Position numbers and translations under genes: made by a program
Assembly (NCBI GenBank): GCA_024697025.1
Contig: JAILGH010000038.1
Location: 29,707 to 93,706, forward strand
Direction: 5' to 3'
Source of the DNA: Pseudobutyrivibrio sp.
GTDB taxonomy: Bacteria > Bacillota > Clostridia > Lachnospirales > Lachnospiraceae
DNA: 64,000 nucleotides
Notes under the pieces: model-generated
Seen by the model: the letters and a program-made list of their open reading frames with translations, nothing else
What the model was told of the DNA's origin: nothing
Databases searched by the model: none
Shown here: one piece after another, positions 26,019 to 34,855 of the stretch
How the letters are laid out: each line of letters starts with the position of its first letter
Position numbering within the stretch: the stretch's first letter is position 1

Positions 26019-28571
26019 ATGATTTGTAAAAGGTGCGGAGCGCAGATAAGCGACTTTGCAAAGGTCTGCATTTTCTGCGGCGAAGAGGTTGAACCAACTG
26101 AAGAACTAATTGAAGATATCGAATTAAACTTTGATACCATAGTAAAGCCTAAAAAGAAAAAGCGTAAGGAGAGTAATTCCTTTGCTGTATTTCTTAGGGG
26201 TGTAATCAAGTTTATTAAGAAGCTGAATGTGTTTAAGCGCGGTAAAAAAATGAGGTACGTTAAGGACAAAGAGCGTTTGAACAAAAAACTGATAAATGAG
26301 CGGGATTATAAGCAGGCAGGCGAGGCTTATTATAGTGGAAACGCCGCCAAAAAAGCCATTAATGCTAAGGAAGAGAATAATAAAAAGGCAACTGCTACTA
26401 ATACAAATATTGTTAAAGAAAAAATGAAGCGGGAGAATAGTCTTAGCAACTCAAACGAACCTGCTAATGACAGTTCATATGACAGCAATGAGCTGGCGAA
26501 AGGTAATATTACTACTGAGGAAAACGCTTCCAAAAGAGGCAAATTGATATCGCCAAAAGCTAAATCTGAGGATGAAAAAAGCCAGAATAGTACAATTACA
26601 AAGGGTACTTTTGTCTTTGCATTTATCCTTATTGCTGCCGCTTTTTTAATTGGGCGAGGTATTGGAAGCTTTACATCTAACTTAGGCAGTGACAATGTCA
26701 GCAAGCGAGGCGAAATGAATGAGCCTGTTGGCAATCAGGACACCCGTACAGTAATGATTTACATGGTAGGTAGCGATTTAGAGACTGGCAATGGCACGGA
26801 AAACAGTGGAGGTGCAGCCTCTGCTGATTTGGAGGAAATGCTAGAAGCTGATATACCTGACAAGGTTAATGTGGTTGTGGAATGTGGTGGCGCCAAGGAT
26901 TGGAAAAATCCAGATGTTCCAGATGGCGAGGCCACCATTTTTTCAGTGGAAGACGGCAGCCTAGTTGAGGAAAAGAAACTTGGAAAACACAGTATGACTG
27001 CTGAGGGAGACTTGGAAAAATTCGTTGAGTATTCTGCCAAGGAGTTTCCTGCGGCAAATTATACATTAGTCCTTTGGGATCACGGTGGTGGAATACCAGT
27101 CGGCTTTGGTATGGATGAACTTAGTGATGAAGATATGATGTCTTGCTATGAAATCAAGCATGAACTTGATGAGGCGGACATCTATTTTGATGCAGTAATT
27201 TTTGATGCCTGCAATATGTGTTCCCTAGAAATGGGAAAGGCTCTTGAGGGCCGAGCTAACTATATGGTTGGTGCGGAAAGCCTTGTTAATGGCGTAGGAA
27301 TTTATTACACAGGCTTTTTGTCAGAGATTGACGGCGCGCCTTCTGATTTCTGCGAAACCATAGTTAAGGATTATATGAAAATTATTCGTGCAGCCAGACT
27401 TGTTGGCTGTATGTCAGTAATTCGTCTTGAAAAAATTGGTGCAGTTTATGATACCTATATTCAGTACGTAAAGGAGATTGCTGCCAAGGTCAATCAAGGT
27501 GGTTATCTTGAGTTTGCAAAGGCAAGAGAAGAATGTAAGTCATTTAATTCTATAGATACAGTTGACTTGCTTTCTCTTACTCATGCTTATCCTACAGATA
27601 GCTCATCTACTCTTATGAACATGGCTGTTAACGTAGTAGATTATACAGATGATGTTTCTGATGCATCAGATGAAAATTCTTCTACAGGTCACGGCATTAT
27701 GGTTTACTGCCCATTTGATGTTTATGAAAAGTATCAAGATGGCCGACAGGCCTTTTTAGAGCTTGGCTACGATCAGGAGATTATAGATTTTTATGATAGT
27801 TTTATGTCACAAAAATTGGCTTATTTAGGCCAGGAGGTTGTCTCTAAAAGTGGAGGCAGCTGGTTTAAAGGAGATTATTCTGCCGAGGTGGAAGCCGCCG
27901 GTGGAGTTGCCTCTGAACGCCCTATTGGAACCATCGACCTTGGAAATTATTCGGTTGTAGATGTTCCACAAAATATTGAGGATTCCATAATATACGTATC
28001 CCAGGATATTTATGTTGAGGACGGAAATTCAGGCAGATATCGTTATCTTGGGCAGGAATATACCTGCCAGTTCGACGAGGAATTTAGATATTCATTTTTA
28101 AATCCGGATTACTGGCTTTATATCAATGGTCAGCCTGTTTGCTATACCTGTAATGATGTATATTTGCTAGGTGAGGGCGATGATTGCTATAAGCGAGGAT
28201 TCGTATATGCGAAGGTAAATGGAAAGGAAGCTTTGCTTTTTACCAACTATGATTTTAGCAATCCAGTGGCTATTCAGGGTTATAGCTTTGCCTTGGACCC
28301 TGAGTACAAAGAATACGAAAGCACAGTATTTTCTTTTAAGGATACAGATGTAATTGAGCTTGTGGATGTTTATTGGAACCCAGATAACACATTTAGCTAT
28401 CAGGTTTCTAGCGGGCCAATTAAGGCCTCTGATTTGGAAATAGATTTCTATGCCATGGATTTAGAAAATGAGCATACTTTAGGTAGATATATTTTGCACG
28501 ACGTATATGGAAATAATTATTCAACTGAATATTTAGACCTTGCCAGCCACAAGTATTCTAGAGATGAGTAG
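26019..28571 (+). CDS. Membrane-anchored clostripain-type (C11) cysteine peptidase with zinc ribbon
   Basis: 850 aa. An N-terminal zinc ribbon (C3, C6, C17, C20) is followed by a basic, low-complexity cytoplasmic region (to about 195), one membrane helix (about 196-214), then an extracytoplasmic peptidase C11 domain: RTVMIYMVGSDLE, catalytic H355 in LWDHGGG and C398 in FDACNM. The remaining C-terminal 250 residues look beta-rich. C11 enzymes cut after Arg or Lys and are often autoprocessed. The zinc ribbon plus membrane anchor suggests a signalling or surface-processing role rather than free secretion. RBS is AAAGGGAG. Confidence 0.88.
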   Translation: MICKRCGAQISDFAKVCIFCGEEVEPTEELIEDIELNFDTIVKPKKKKRKESNSFAVFLRGVIKFIKKLNVFKRGKKMRYVKDKERLNKKLINERDYKQAGEAYYSGNAAKKAINAKEENNKKATATNTNIVKEKMKRENSLSNSNEPANDSSYDSNELAKGNITTEENASKRGKLISPKAKSEDEKSQNSTITKGTFVFAFILIAAAFLIGRGIGSFTSNLGSDNVSKRGEMNEPVGNQDTRTVMIYMVGSDLETGNGTENSGGAASADLEEMLEADIPDKVNVVVECGGAKDWKNPDVPDGEATIFSVEDGSLVEEKKLGKHSMTAEGDLEKFVEYSAKEFPAANYTLVLWDHGGGIPVGFGMDELSDEDMMSCYEIKHELDEADIYFDAVIFDACNMCSLEMGKALEGRANYMVGAESLVNGVGIYYTGFLSEIDGAPSDFCETIVKDYMKIIRAARLVGCMSVIRLEKIGAVYDTYIQYVKEIAAKVNQGGYLEFAKAREECKSFNSIDTVDLLSLTHAYPTDSSSTLMNMAVNVVDYTDDVSDASDENSSTGHGIMVYCPFDVYEKYQDGRQAFLELGYDQEIIDFYDSFMSQKLAYLGQEVVSKSGGSWFKGDYSAEVEAAGGVASERPIGTIDLGNYSVVDVPQNIEDSIIYVSQDIYVEDGNSGRYRYLGQEYTCQFDEEFRYSFLNPDYWLYINGQPVCYTCNDVYLLGEGDDCYKRGFVYAKVNGKEALLFTNYDFSNPVAIQGYSFALDPEYKEYESTVFSFKDTDVIELVDVYWNPDNTFSYQVSSGPIKASDLEIDFYAMDLENEHTLGRYILHDVYGNNYSTEYLDLASHKYSRDE

Positions 28572-28673
28572 TATTTACTAAAGCATCAAACATAGGTCAA
28601 TCTGTAAATGCAACATAATTTTTCCTGTAATCATATTTAAAATAACCCGTGGATTTTATAATCCATATTTAAT

Positions 28674-28723
28674 ATAATGATAACCATTCAAAGAAAGATT
28701 AATCTTATATGGTTAATCATTAT
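28674..28723 (+). promoter_or_regulatory. Nested palindrome upstream of the esterase gene
   Basis: ATAATGATAACCAT (28674-28687) is mirrored by ATGGTTAATCATTAT (28709-28723) with one extra base. The 21-nt spacer contains the perfect 12-bp palindrome AAGATTAATCTT (28695-28706). It lies 20 nt before the ATG, where it could be a repressor site or an mRNA hairpin. The GntR gene downstream is a candidate reader. A smaller TGGATT/AATCCA stem is at about 28650-28665. Confidence 0.55.
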
Positions 28724-28742
28724 AGAAGGGTAGGTTTTTACA

Positions 28743-29669
28743 ATGAAAAGTGAAGTAATTAAGTTGATTGAGGGCAGAGATGATGTCACTTTAACAACTT
28801 ATGTATTGGATGATTCATCTGAAATGGCACAGGGAACTCCACGTCCAGCGGTATTGATTTGTCCCGGTGGCGCATATCTTTGTTGTAGCGACAGAGAGGG
28901 CGAGCCAATTGCCATGGCATTCTTAAGAATGGGTTACGATGCCTTTGTTCTTAGATATTCTATAGCCTATGATGGAACCAAGGATTTTTGGGATACAGAT
29001 TTTAAGACTCTAGAGATTAATCCTGCTAAGCAGCACCCTCAACCAATGCGAGAGATAGGTCTTGCTTTCAAGTGCATTAATGAGCACGCTAAGGAATGGC
29101 TTGTGGACCCTAAGAAGATTGCAATCTGCGGATTTTCTGCAGGTGGCCACAACTGCGTTATGTATGCAACACATTGGTCAAAGCCAGTTATCACAGATTA
29201 TGTTGGCGTGGACAAAGAGGTGCTTCGCCCAGCAGCTTGCATAGTTGGATATCCAATCACAGATTATATTGCAATGAAAGAGGACGCAAAAAAGGACCCA
29301 GTTGCTTACGAGTTCTTTGGAGTTTCCAACCGCTTAGTTTTGGGAGAGGATTGGGACAATGAAGAGACTCTACTTGACATGAGTCCAGCTCGAATTGTCG
29401 ATAGTGATGTGCCACCAACATTTATCTGGTCCACATCTAAGGATGAACTTGTTCCAGTTATTCAATCTACATTGTATGCTTCAGCTCTAGCAAAGGCGGG
29501 CATACCATTTGAGATTCATATATTTCAGGATGGAGGCCACGGAATGGCCCTTTGCGACCAGAGTACTTCTTGCAAGGCTGCTTTTGATGTTCAGACCAAT
29601 AGAGATGCCAAGATTTGGATAGACCTTGCAGCAGTATGGCTTGAAAAATATTTTGCGATGTATAGATAA
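28743..29669 (+). CDS. Alpha/beta-hydrolase, acetyl esterase type
   Basis: 308 aa, cytoplasmic. Oxyanion-hole segment CPGGAYLCCSDREGEPIA, Ser nucleophile in GFSAGGH, an Asp in STSKDELVP and the His in DGGHGMALC form the expected triad of the acetyl-esterase / BD-FAE-like group. It probably removes acetyl groups from imported xylo-oligosaccharides, an inference from the surrounding genes. It is followed 15 nt later by a GntR regulator and forms a two-gene unit with it. Confidence 0.88.
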   Translation: MKSEVIKLIEGRDDVTLTTYVLDDSSEMAQGTPRPAVLICPGGAYLCCSDREGEPIAMAFLRMGYDAFVLRYSIAYDGTKDFWDTDFKTLEINPAKQHPQPMREIGLAFKCINEHAKEWLVDPKKIAICGFSAGGHNCVMYATHWSKPVITDYVGVDKEVLRPAACIVGYPITDYIAMKEDAKKDPVAYEFFGVSNRLVLGEDWDNEETLLDMSPARIVDSDVPPTFIWSTSKDELVPVIQSTLYASALAKAGIPFEIHIFQDGGHGMALCDQSTSCKAAFDVQTNRDAKIWIDLAAVWLEKYFAMYR

Positions 29670-29684
29670 CATTGGAGAGTTTTA

Positions 29685-30362
29685 ATGAAAAAACTTAAAA
29701 GATATCATTCAGAAACTGCACGAGAATATGCTCTTAGAGCGATTACAGAAAATATTAAATCAATGGATTTGGAGCCGGGACAGGCTATTAGCGAAAATGA
29801 AATTTCTGGATTTCTTGGAGTCAGCCGAACACCAGTGAGGGAGGCAATTCAAGAATTATATAAGGCGGCTCTCATAGAGATTTACCCTCAGAGGGGCTCT
29901 TATGTATCCCTCATCAACTCCCAGTACGTGGAGGAGGCGGTGTTCCTTAGAAAAGTTTTGGACATTGCTGTAATTGAGGAGGCTTGCGATTTAGCCACTG
30001 AAGAGGATATAAAGCTTCTTGAAGAAAATGTTGCCCTCCAGGAGTTTTACCTAGATAAGGACAACACTAAAAAGATTTTTGAATTAGATAATGAGTTTCA
30101 TAGAATGATTTATGTGGCAGCTAAAAAGGTTACCATACATGATATGCACGATACATTTATGATTCATTTTGACAGAGTTCGAACTCTTGCCATGCTTGCA
30201 GTTAAAAATAACAAGATTGTGGATGACCATCGACTGATGGTAAAGGCAATTAAGGAAAAGGATAAGGTAAAGGCAAAGGAGATCGTGGAAAAACATTTGA
30301 AACGCTATCGAGTGGATCAGCAAGAACTTATCAAAGCATATTCGCAATATTTCGAAAAATAG
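29685..30362 (+). CDS. GntR/FadR-subfamily transcriptional regulator
   Basis: 225 aa. The N-terminal winged helix (about 25-70, with SENEISGFLGVSRTPVREAI and RGSYVSLI) and the C-terminal all-helical FCD domain (about 85-215), with the metal/ligand His and Asp pattern (ELDNEFHRMIY and DDHRLMVKAI), are typical of regulators responding to sugar acids. It could control the esterase, the neighbouring importer or the uronate genes. A strong terminator follows. Confidence 0.92.
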   Translation: MKKLKRYHSETAREYALRAITENIKSMDLEPGQAISENEISGFLGVSRTPVREAIQELYKAALIEIYPQRGSYVSLINSQYVEEAVFLRKVLDIAVIEEACDLATEEDIKLLEENVALQEFYLDKDNTKKIFELDNEFHRMIYVAAKKVTIHDMHDTFMIHFDRVRTLAMLAVKNNKIVDDHRLMVKAIKEKDKVKAKEIVEKHLKRYRVDQQELIKAYSQYFEK

Positions 30363-30400
30363 TAACAAGAATTGGTGAGAAATTAAATAAGATAGTAGGA

Positions 30401-30439
30401 AACAACCAAATTACAATGGGTAATTTGGTTGTTTTTTTT
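30401..30439 (+). terminator. Rho-independent terminator after the GntR gene
   Basis: A perfect 14-bp stem (30401-30414 with 30420-30433), a 5-nt loop and a run of eight T. Confidence 0.95.
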
Positions 30440-30503
30440 GAATAGACAAAAGGAGTCGCGAATACTACCATACTTGTATACTAGTTGAGCGAGGAGGTAT
30501 GAC

Positions 30504-31463
30504 ATGAAAAATGTAACTAGTGGGGAGACATCACTTCCAGTTGCTAAGTCGTTTAATTGGAAAGCTTATTTTAAACGATACTGGCAATTGTATTTGCTTT
30601 TGTTACTTCCTATGACTTATTTGTTGGTTTTCAAATATATTCCAATGAAATATGTTCTTATAGCTTTTAAAAAGTACAGTCTTGTACAAAGTTTGGGGGA
30701 GATGCCATGGGCAGACAACCATGGATTTCAGTATTTTATTCAGGCATTTCATAATAAGGATTTCTTAAATGCATTAAAAAATACTGTGGGGCTAAACCTT
30801 CTAGATCTAATTATAGGTTTCCCGATTCCGATTATTTTCGCATTAATTTTAAATGAATTAAATGTTAAATGGTTTAAAAAGACCATACAGACTATAGCTT
30901 ACATGCCACATTTCCTTTCGTGGGTTATCATCTATGGTCTTGCTCTTCAGCTTTTTGCACCTGCAACAGGTTTTGTAAACATGCTTATTACAAATCTTGG
31001 TGGAGAAGCAGTTCCATTTTTGAATGACCCTCATAAATGGGTAGGTACCTACATCTTTCTTGGTGTATGGCAAAGCTTTGGTTGGAACTCAATCATTTAT
31101 CTTGCTGCTATAGCTGGTATTTCGCCAGAACTTTATGAGGCGGCATCAGTTGATGGTGCAGGGCGTTTTAGAAAGATGTGGCACATTACACTTCCTGGTA
31201 TTAAGAGCACAATTATTGTCCTTTTAATCATGGCATTAGGAAATATTTTAGGCTCTGCCTTTGATAGACCATTCGCTTTACAGAATCATCTTGTAATGCA
31301 AAACGCAGAAGTTCTATCTACCTTCGTATATAGAAATGGTATCAAGGGACTTCAATTCTCACTTACCACGGCAGTTGGTTTATTCCAATCGGTAGTAGGT
31401 GTGATTTTCTTGCTAGGTGCAAACTGGCTATCACGTAAGTTTGGCGAGCGAGGAATTTGGTAG
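30504..31463 (+). CDS. Polysaccharide-type ABC transporter permease (LplB/YteP family)
   Basis: 319 aa with six predicted helices. The hydrophilic N-terminal extension before helix 1 and the motif LLLLPMTYLLVFKYIPM are typical of the LplB branch, which imports larger oligosaccharides. The EAA loop reads EAASVDGAGRFRKMWHITLP. RBS is GAGGAGGT. First gene of a permease-permease-binding protein operon. No ATPase is encoded beside it. Confidence 0.92.
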   Translation: MKNVTSGETSLPVAKSFNWKAYFKRYWQLYLLLLLPMTYLLVFKYIPMKYVLIAFKKYSLVQSLGEMPWADNHGFQYFIQAFHNKDFLNALKNTVGLNLLDLIIGFPIPIIFALILNELNVKWFKKTIQTIAYMPHFLSWVIIYGLALQLFAPATGFVNMLITNLGGEAVPFLNDPHKWVGTYIFLGVWQSFGWNSIIYLAAIAGISPELYEAASVDGAGRFRKMWHITLPGIKSTIIVLLIMALGNILGSAFDRPFALQNHLVMQNAEVLSTFVYRNGIKGLQFSLTTAVGLFQSVVGVIFLLGANWLSRKFGERGIW

Positions 31464-31474
31464 GAGGTGTAAAA

Positions 31475-32344
31475 ATGGTTAGATCCAAAAGTTCCAAGGG
31501 TGGAGACGTGGTATTTATTGGTATTTGCGTAGTCATAGCTTTGATTTGCTTAATTCCAATGATTAACCTTTTATCTCGTTCTCTTTCCGGAGCAGATTTT
31601 TTAATAAAAAGAGAAGTATATCTGTGGCCAAAGGGTATTAACGTAGCCGCATACAAGACGGTTCTTGCTGACCCTAAATATATAAAGTCATTTATATGGA
31701 CAGTATTTTTGACGGTAGTATGCACGTTTATTTCTTTGGCAATGACGATTCTTTGTGCTTATCCATTGATTTTTGGAAAGCTCAAGGGCCGAAAGTTTTT
31801 CAATATCGTAATTACGATAACAATGTTTTTCAACGCAGGAACAATACCAAATTATTTGCTTATGAAGGAGTTGAACCTTCTTGATAATCCCCTGGTATTG
31901 ATTTTGCCGGGATGTTTAAGCGTGTACAACATGATTATCATGCGAAGCTTTTTCTATGGAATTCCAGAGTCCATAAGAGAGTCAGCAGAGATTGACGGTG
32001 CATCATTTTTCAGAATCCTATGGAGCATTTATATTCCACTTTCAAAGCCGGTTATTGCAACCCTAGCGCTGTTTTACGCAGTGGGCAGATGGAATGGATA
32101 TTCTGATGCACTTATGTACATGAAGGACAAAGCTTTTTATCCACTCCAGTTGTTGTTATACAACATTCTAAACAACATGAACTCTGTAGAAGTGGCCACA
32201 CAGGAGGGATTTTCAACTCCTGGTCTAAATGAATCGCTAAAGGCTGCAATCGTCATGTTCTCGACGATTCCAATCCTCTGCATTTATCCATTTTTACAGA
32301 AGTACTTCATTCACGGTGTAACACTTGGAGCGGTAAAAGAATAA
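31475..32344 (+). CDS. Polysaccharide-type ABC transporter permease (LplC/YtcP family)
   Basis: 289 aa from the ATG at 31475, chosen because TAGGAGGTG lies 6 nt upstream; a TTG at 31457 would start inside the previous gene. Six helices, EAA loop ESAEIDGASFFRILWSIYIP, and the C-terminal FIHGVTLGAVKE signature shared by LplC-type permeases. It partners the product of 30504-31463, ending 12 nt before it. Confidence 0.92.
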   Translation: MVRSKSSKGGDVVFIGICVVIALICLIPMINLLSRSLSGADFLIKREVYLWPKGINVAAYKTVLADPKYIKSFIWTVFLTVVCTFISLAMTILCAYPLIFGKLKGRKFFNIVITITMFFNAGTIPNYLLMKELNLLDNPLVLILPGCLSVYNMIIMRSFFYGIPESIRESAEIDGASFFRILWSIYIPLSKPVIATLALFYAVGRWNGYSDALMYMKDKAFYPLQLLLYNILNNMNSVEVATQEGFSTPGLNESLKAAIVMFSTIPILCIYPFLQKYFIHGVTLGAVKE

Positions 32345-32375
32345 AAGAATTTTAAATTGGGAGGTCATTAAGAAA

Positions 32376-34040
32376 ATGAAAAAAAGAATAGTTGCATTTG
32401 CACTTGCCTGTGTAATGGGCCTTGGCATGGTGGCCTGTGGCGGTAAGAGCTCAGGAAAAAGCGGCGGTGGCTCTACAGGTTCCGATGAGCTTGTAGATGG
32501 AAAATTTAAAGAGACTAAGCATATAACTGTGGAGGTTTATGACAGAGGTATCGATGGACAGTCTGACCCAATAAACAACATGTACACAGATTATATTAAA
32601 AAGGGAATGCTTGAGGACCACAACGTAGAGGTTGAGTTCGTTTCAGTTCCTCGTTGGACAGAGACAGAGGAGATCAATAACCTTTTGGCTTCAGGTGGAG
32701 CTCCTGATATTTGCCTTACATACTCATTCCCAACAATTCAGACATACGCAAACATGGGCGGTGTACTTGATATGAAGCCTATGCTTGATGAGTATGGCGA
32801 TGAGCTTACAAATCTTAACAACTGGTTGGGCGACACAAATATTTACTGGAACTTGAAGGAAGAAAACGGCAACCTTTGGGCAATCGAGGGTAAGAGAGCA
32901 AACAACAGAAGAATCCTTACTTTCATGAGAAAGGATTGGCTTGATAAGCTTGGCCTTGAGGAGCCAAAGACAATTGATGAGTTCCATGACTGCCTTGTTG
33001 CGTTTAGAGATAATGCAGATGAGCTCCTTGGCAAGGATGCAAAGAAGATGGTTCCATTCTCAATCTCTTATGATGCAGGTTGGAGAGCAGCTCTTTTGAT
33101 AGAGTCACAGATGGATCCAAAGATTACAGATAAAGAGCTTTATGTAAATGGATTCGATGACAGAAAGCTTACACAAAAGGGCACTAAAGAAGCTGTTAAG
33201 ATTTTAAATGACTGGTATAACGATGGCTTGATTTGGAAAGATTTCGCTCTTTACACAGCAGGTGATTCTACAGAGGATGACATGATGAAGGCTGGTTATG
33301 TAGGCGCATTCCAGCACAACTGGGATTATCCTTTCAGAAATGGTGAGGACTCAATCCAGGCTAACTTAAAGCGCATGGTTGGTGATGATGCAAAGTATGT
33401 TGCAGTAGACTGCTTCGAAAACTCAGAGGGTAAAACTCTTAAGTATGTAGACTCAACAGCAGGCGATAGAAAGATTTTCTTCCCAGCTACAAATGAGGAG
33501 CCACTTGCATCACTTCTCTATCTTGATTGGATTTCAGATCCAGAGCACATTAAGTACTTACAGATTGGTGATGAGGGCAAGACTCACAAAATCTTAGATG
33601 ACGGTGCCATCGAGGTTATCGCAGCGCCTCAGGGAAGCAAGGAGATTATGAACTCAGGAAATAACATTGATTACACAATCACTTGCAACGGTCTTTCACT
33701 TGGAGACGAAGACCTTACACTTCTCTCACTAGCTCACAGCTATCCAGGAAGTGACCCTGCAGATGTAGAGCAGGCTATTGAATATGCAGCTACCAACACC
33801 AAGCCAGACAAGAACGAGAAGGTTCAGGAAATCGTTGCTGAAAATGGTATGGGCGAGGCATTAAGAGTTAAGAGCGAGGTTGCTTTTGATACATCTATAG
33901 TTGCTAAGCCAGCTGATTTCGACAAGGTTTGGGATGCAGCGATTGAAGATTATCTTTCATCTGGCGGACAGGCTATAATCGATGAGAGAATTCAAAAATT
34001 CGAAGCAAAATATGGTTCTGCAACAACAATTGAAGAATAG
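32376..34040 (+). CDS. Large extracellular sugar-binding lipoprotein (LplA type)
   Basis: 554 aa. The signal peptide ends at lipobox C21 (GLGMVAC), followed by a Gly/Ser/Lys-rich linker. The size and the motif PDICLTYSFPTIQTYANMGG fit the LplA-like binding proteins that pair with LplB/LplC permeases. It captures oligosaccharides at the outer membrane face. RBS is GGGAGG. Last gene of its operon, followed by a 16-bp terminator. Most likely ligand: a decorated xylo-oligosaccharide, inferred from neighbours. Confidence 0.92.
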   Translation: MKKRIVAFALACVMGLGMVACGGKSSGKSGGGSTGSDELVDGKFKETKHITVEVYDRGIDGQSDPINNMYTDYIKKGMLEDHNVEVEFVSVPRWTETEEINNLLASGGAPDICLTYSFPTIQTYANMGGVLDMKPMLDEYGDELTNLNNWLGDTNIYWNLKEENGNLWAIEGKRANNRRILTFMRKDWLDKLGLEEPKTIDEFHDCLVAFRDNADELLGKDAKKMVPFSISYDAGWRAALLIESQMDPKITDKELYVNGFDDRKLTQKGTKEAVKILNDWYNDGLIWKDFALYTAGDSTEDDMMKAGYVGAFQHNWDYPFRNGEDSIQANLKRMVGDDAKYVAVDCFENSEGKTLKYVDSTAGDRKIFFPATNEEPLASLLYLDWISDPEHIKYLQIGDEGKTHKILDDGAIEVIAAPQGSKEIMNSGNNIDYTITCNGLSLGDEDLTLLSLAHSYPGSDPADVEQAIEYAATNTKPDKNEKVQEIVAENGMGEALRVKSEVAFDTSIVAKPADFDKVWDAAIEDYLSSGGQAIIDERIQKFEAKYGSATTIEE

Positions 34041-34091
34041 AATAACTCTATTTGTGGATTTTTCATTAAGTAGCCACAAGAAGTAATATTT

Positions 34092-34141
34092 TCTCCTACT
34101 AATATCTAAAATTTGTCAGTAGATGTTAGTGGGAGATTTTT
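34092..34141 (+). terminator. Rho-independent terminator after the importer operon
   Basis: A 16-bp stem (34092-34107 with 34121-34136, two wobbles), a 13-nt loop and five T. Confidence 0.88.
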
Positions 34142-34195
34142 ATACTCTATTCTAAGAGTAACTTTCCTTAAGTAATATTAAAGGAGTAATTGATT

Positions 34196-34855
34196 ATGGA
34201 TATTTTAAGACCAGACAGCGAAGTAATGGAGTTTTTAGGGAAGGTAACAGATTTTATTATTATCAACCTTTTGACTCTTCTTTGCTCTATTCCAATAGTT
34301 ACAATTGGAGCGGCTTTTACAGCCAAGTTTTATGTTTCAATGAAAATGGTTAGGGGCGAAGAGCCAAGCGCTGTAAAAGCATATTTCAAATCCTTCAAGG
34401 AGAATTTCAAGCAAGCTACTGTTATGTGGCTAATTGCACTTGTGGTTGTTCTGATTTTGGCCTTTGACTGGTACCAGGTGATTTATGGAGTGGCAAGCAC
34501 AATGCCTTTTGCATTAAAGGTTGCACTTGCGGTGATTTCCTTTGTAGTATGGTCTGTTATATATTGCATGTTCCCATTCTTGGCAAGATACAATGTCACC
34601 AACAAAGAGCTTTTCAAGGCATCTATGGTGATGGCACTTTTGAATTTTCCAAGAATGGTGCTGATTTTTATAGTGACATTTCTTCCTTACATTATATGTG
34701 CATGGTATATTGAGTGGGGGCTTGCCATTTGGCTGTTTGCCACAACGGTATCGCTTTTTTACATCAGTAAGGAGTTTAATAAACAGTTAGAAATGATTAA
34801 CAAGTCAGAAGAAGGAGAAGTTGTAGATGAATCAGGAAACATTGAAGAGGGCTAA
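34196..34855 (+). CDS. DUF624 / YesL-family membrane protein
   Basis: 219 aa from the ATG at 34196, which has AAGGAG 9 nt upstream; the TTG two codons earlier is too close. About five membrane helices; the motif LLCSIPIVTIGAAFTAKFYV near the N-terminus is diagnostic of the family. DUF624 genes regularly accompany LplABC-type importers and YesMN systems, where they may be an accessory transport factor; function is unproven. The acidic C-terminal tail overlaps the GH3 gene by 29 nt. Confidence 0.88.
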   Translation: MDILRPDSEVMEFLGKVTDFIIINLLTLLCSIPIVTIGAAFTAKFYVSMKMVRGEEPSAVKAYFKSFKENFKQATVMWLIALVVVLILAFDWYQVIYGVASTMPFALKVALAVISFVVWSVIYCMFPFLARYNVTNKELFKASMVMALLNFPRMVLIFIVTFLPYIICAWYIEWGLAIWLFATTVSLFYISKEFNKQLEMINKSEEGEVVDESGNIEEG

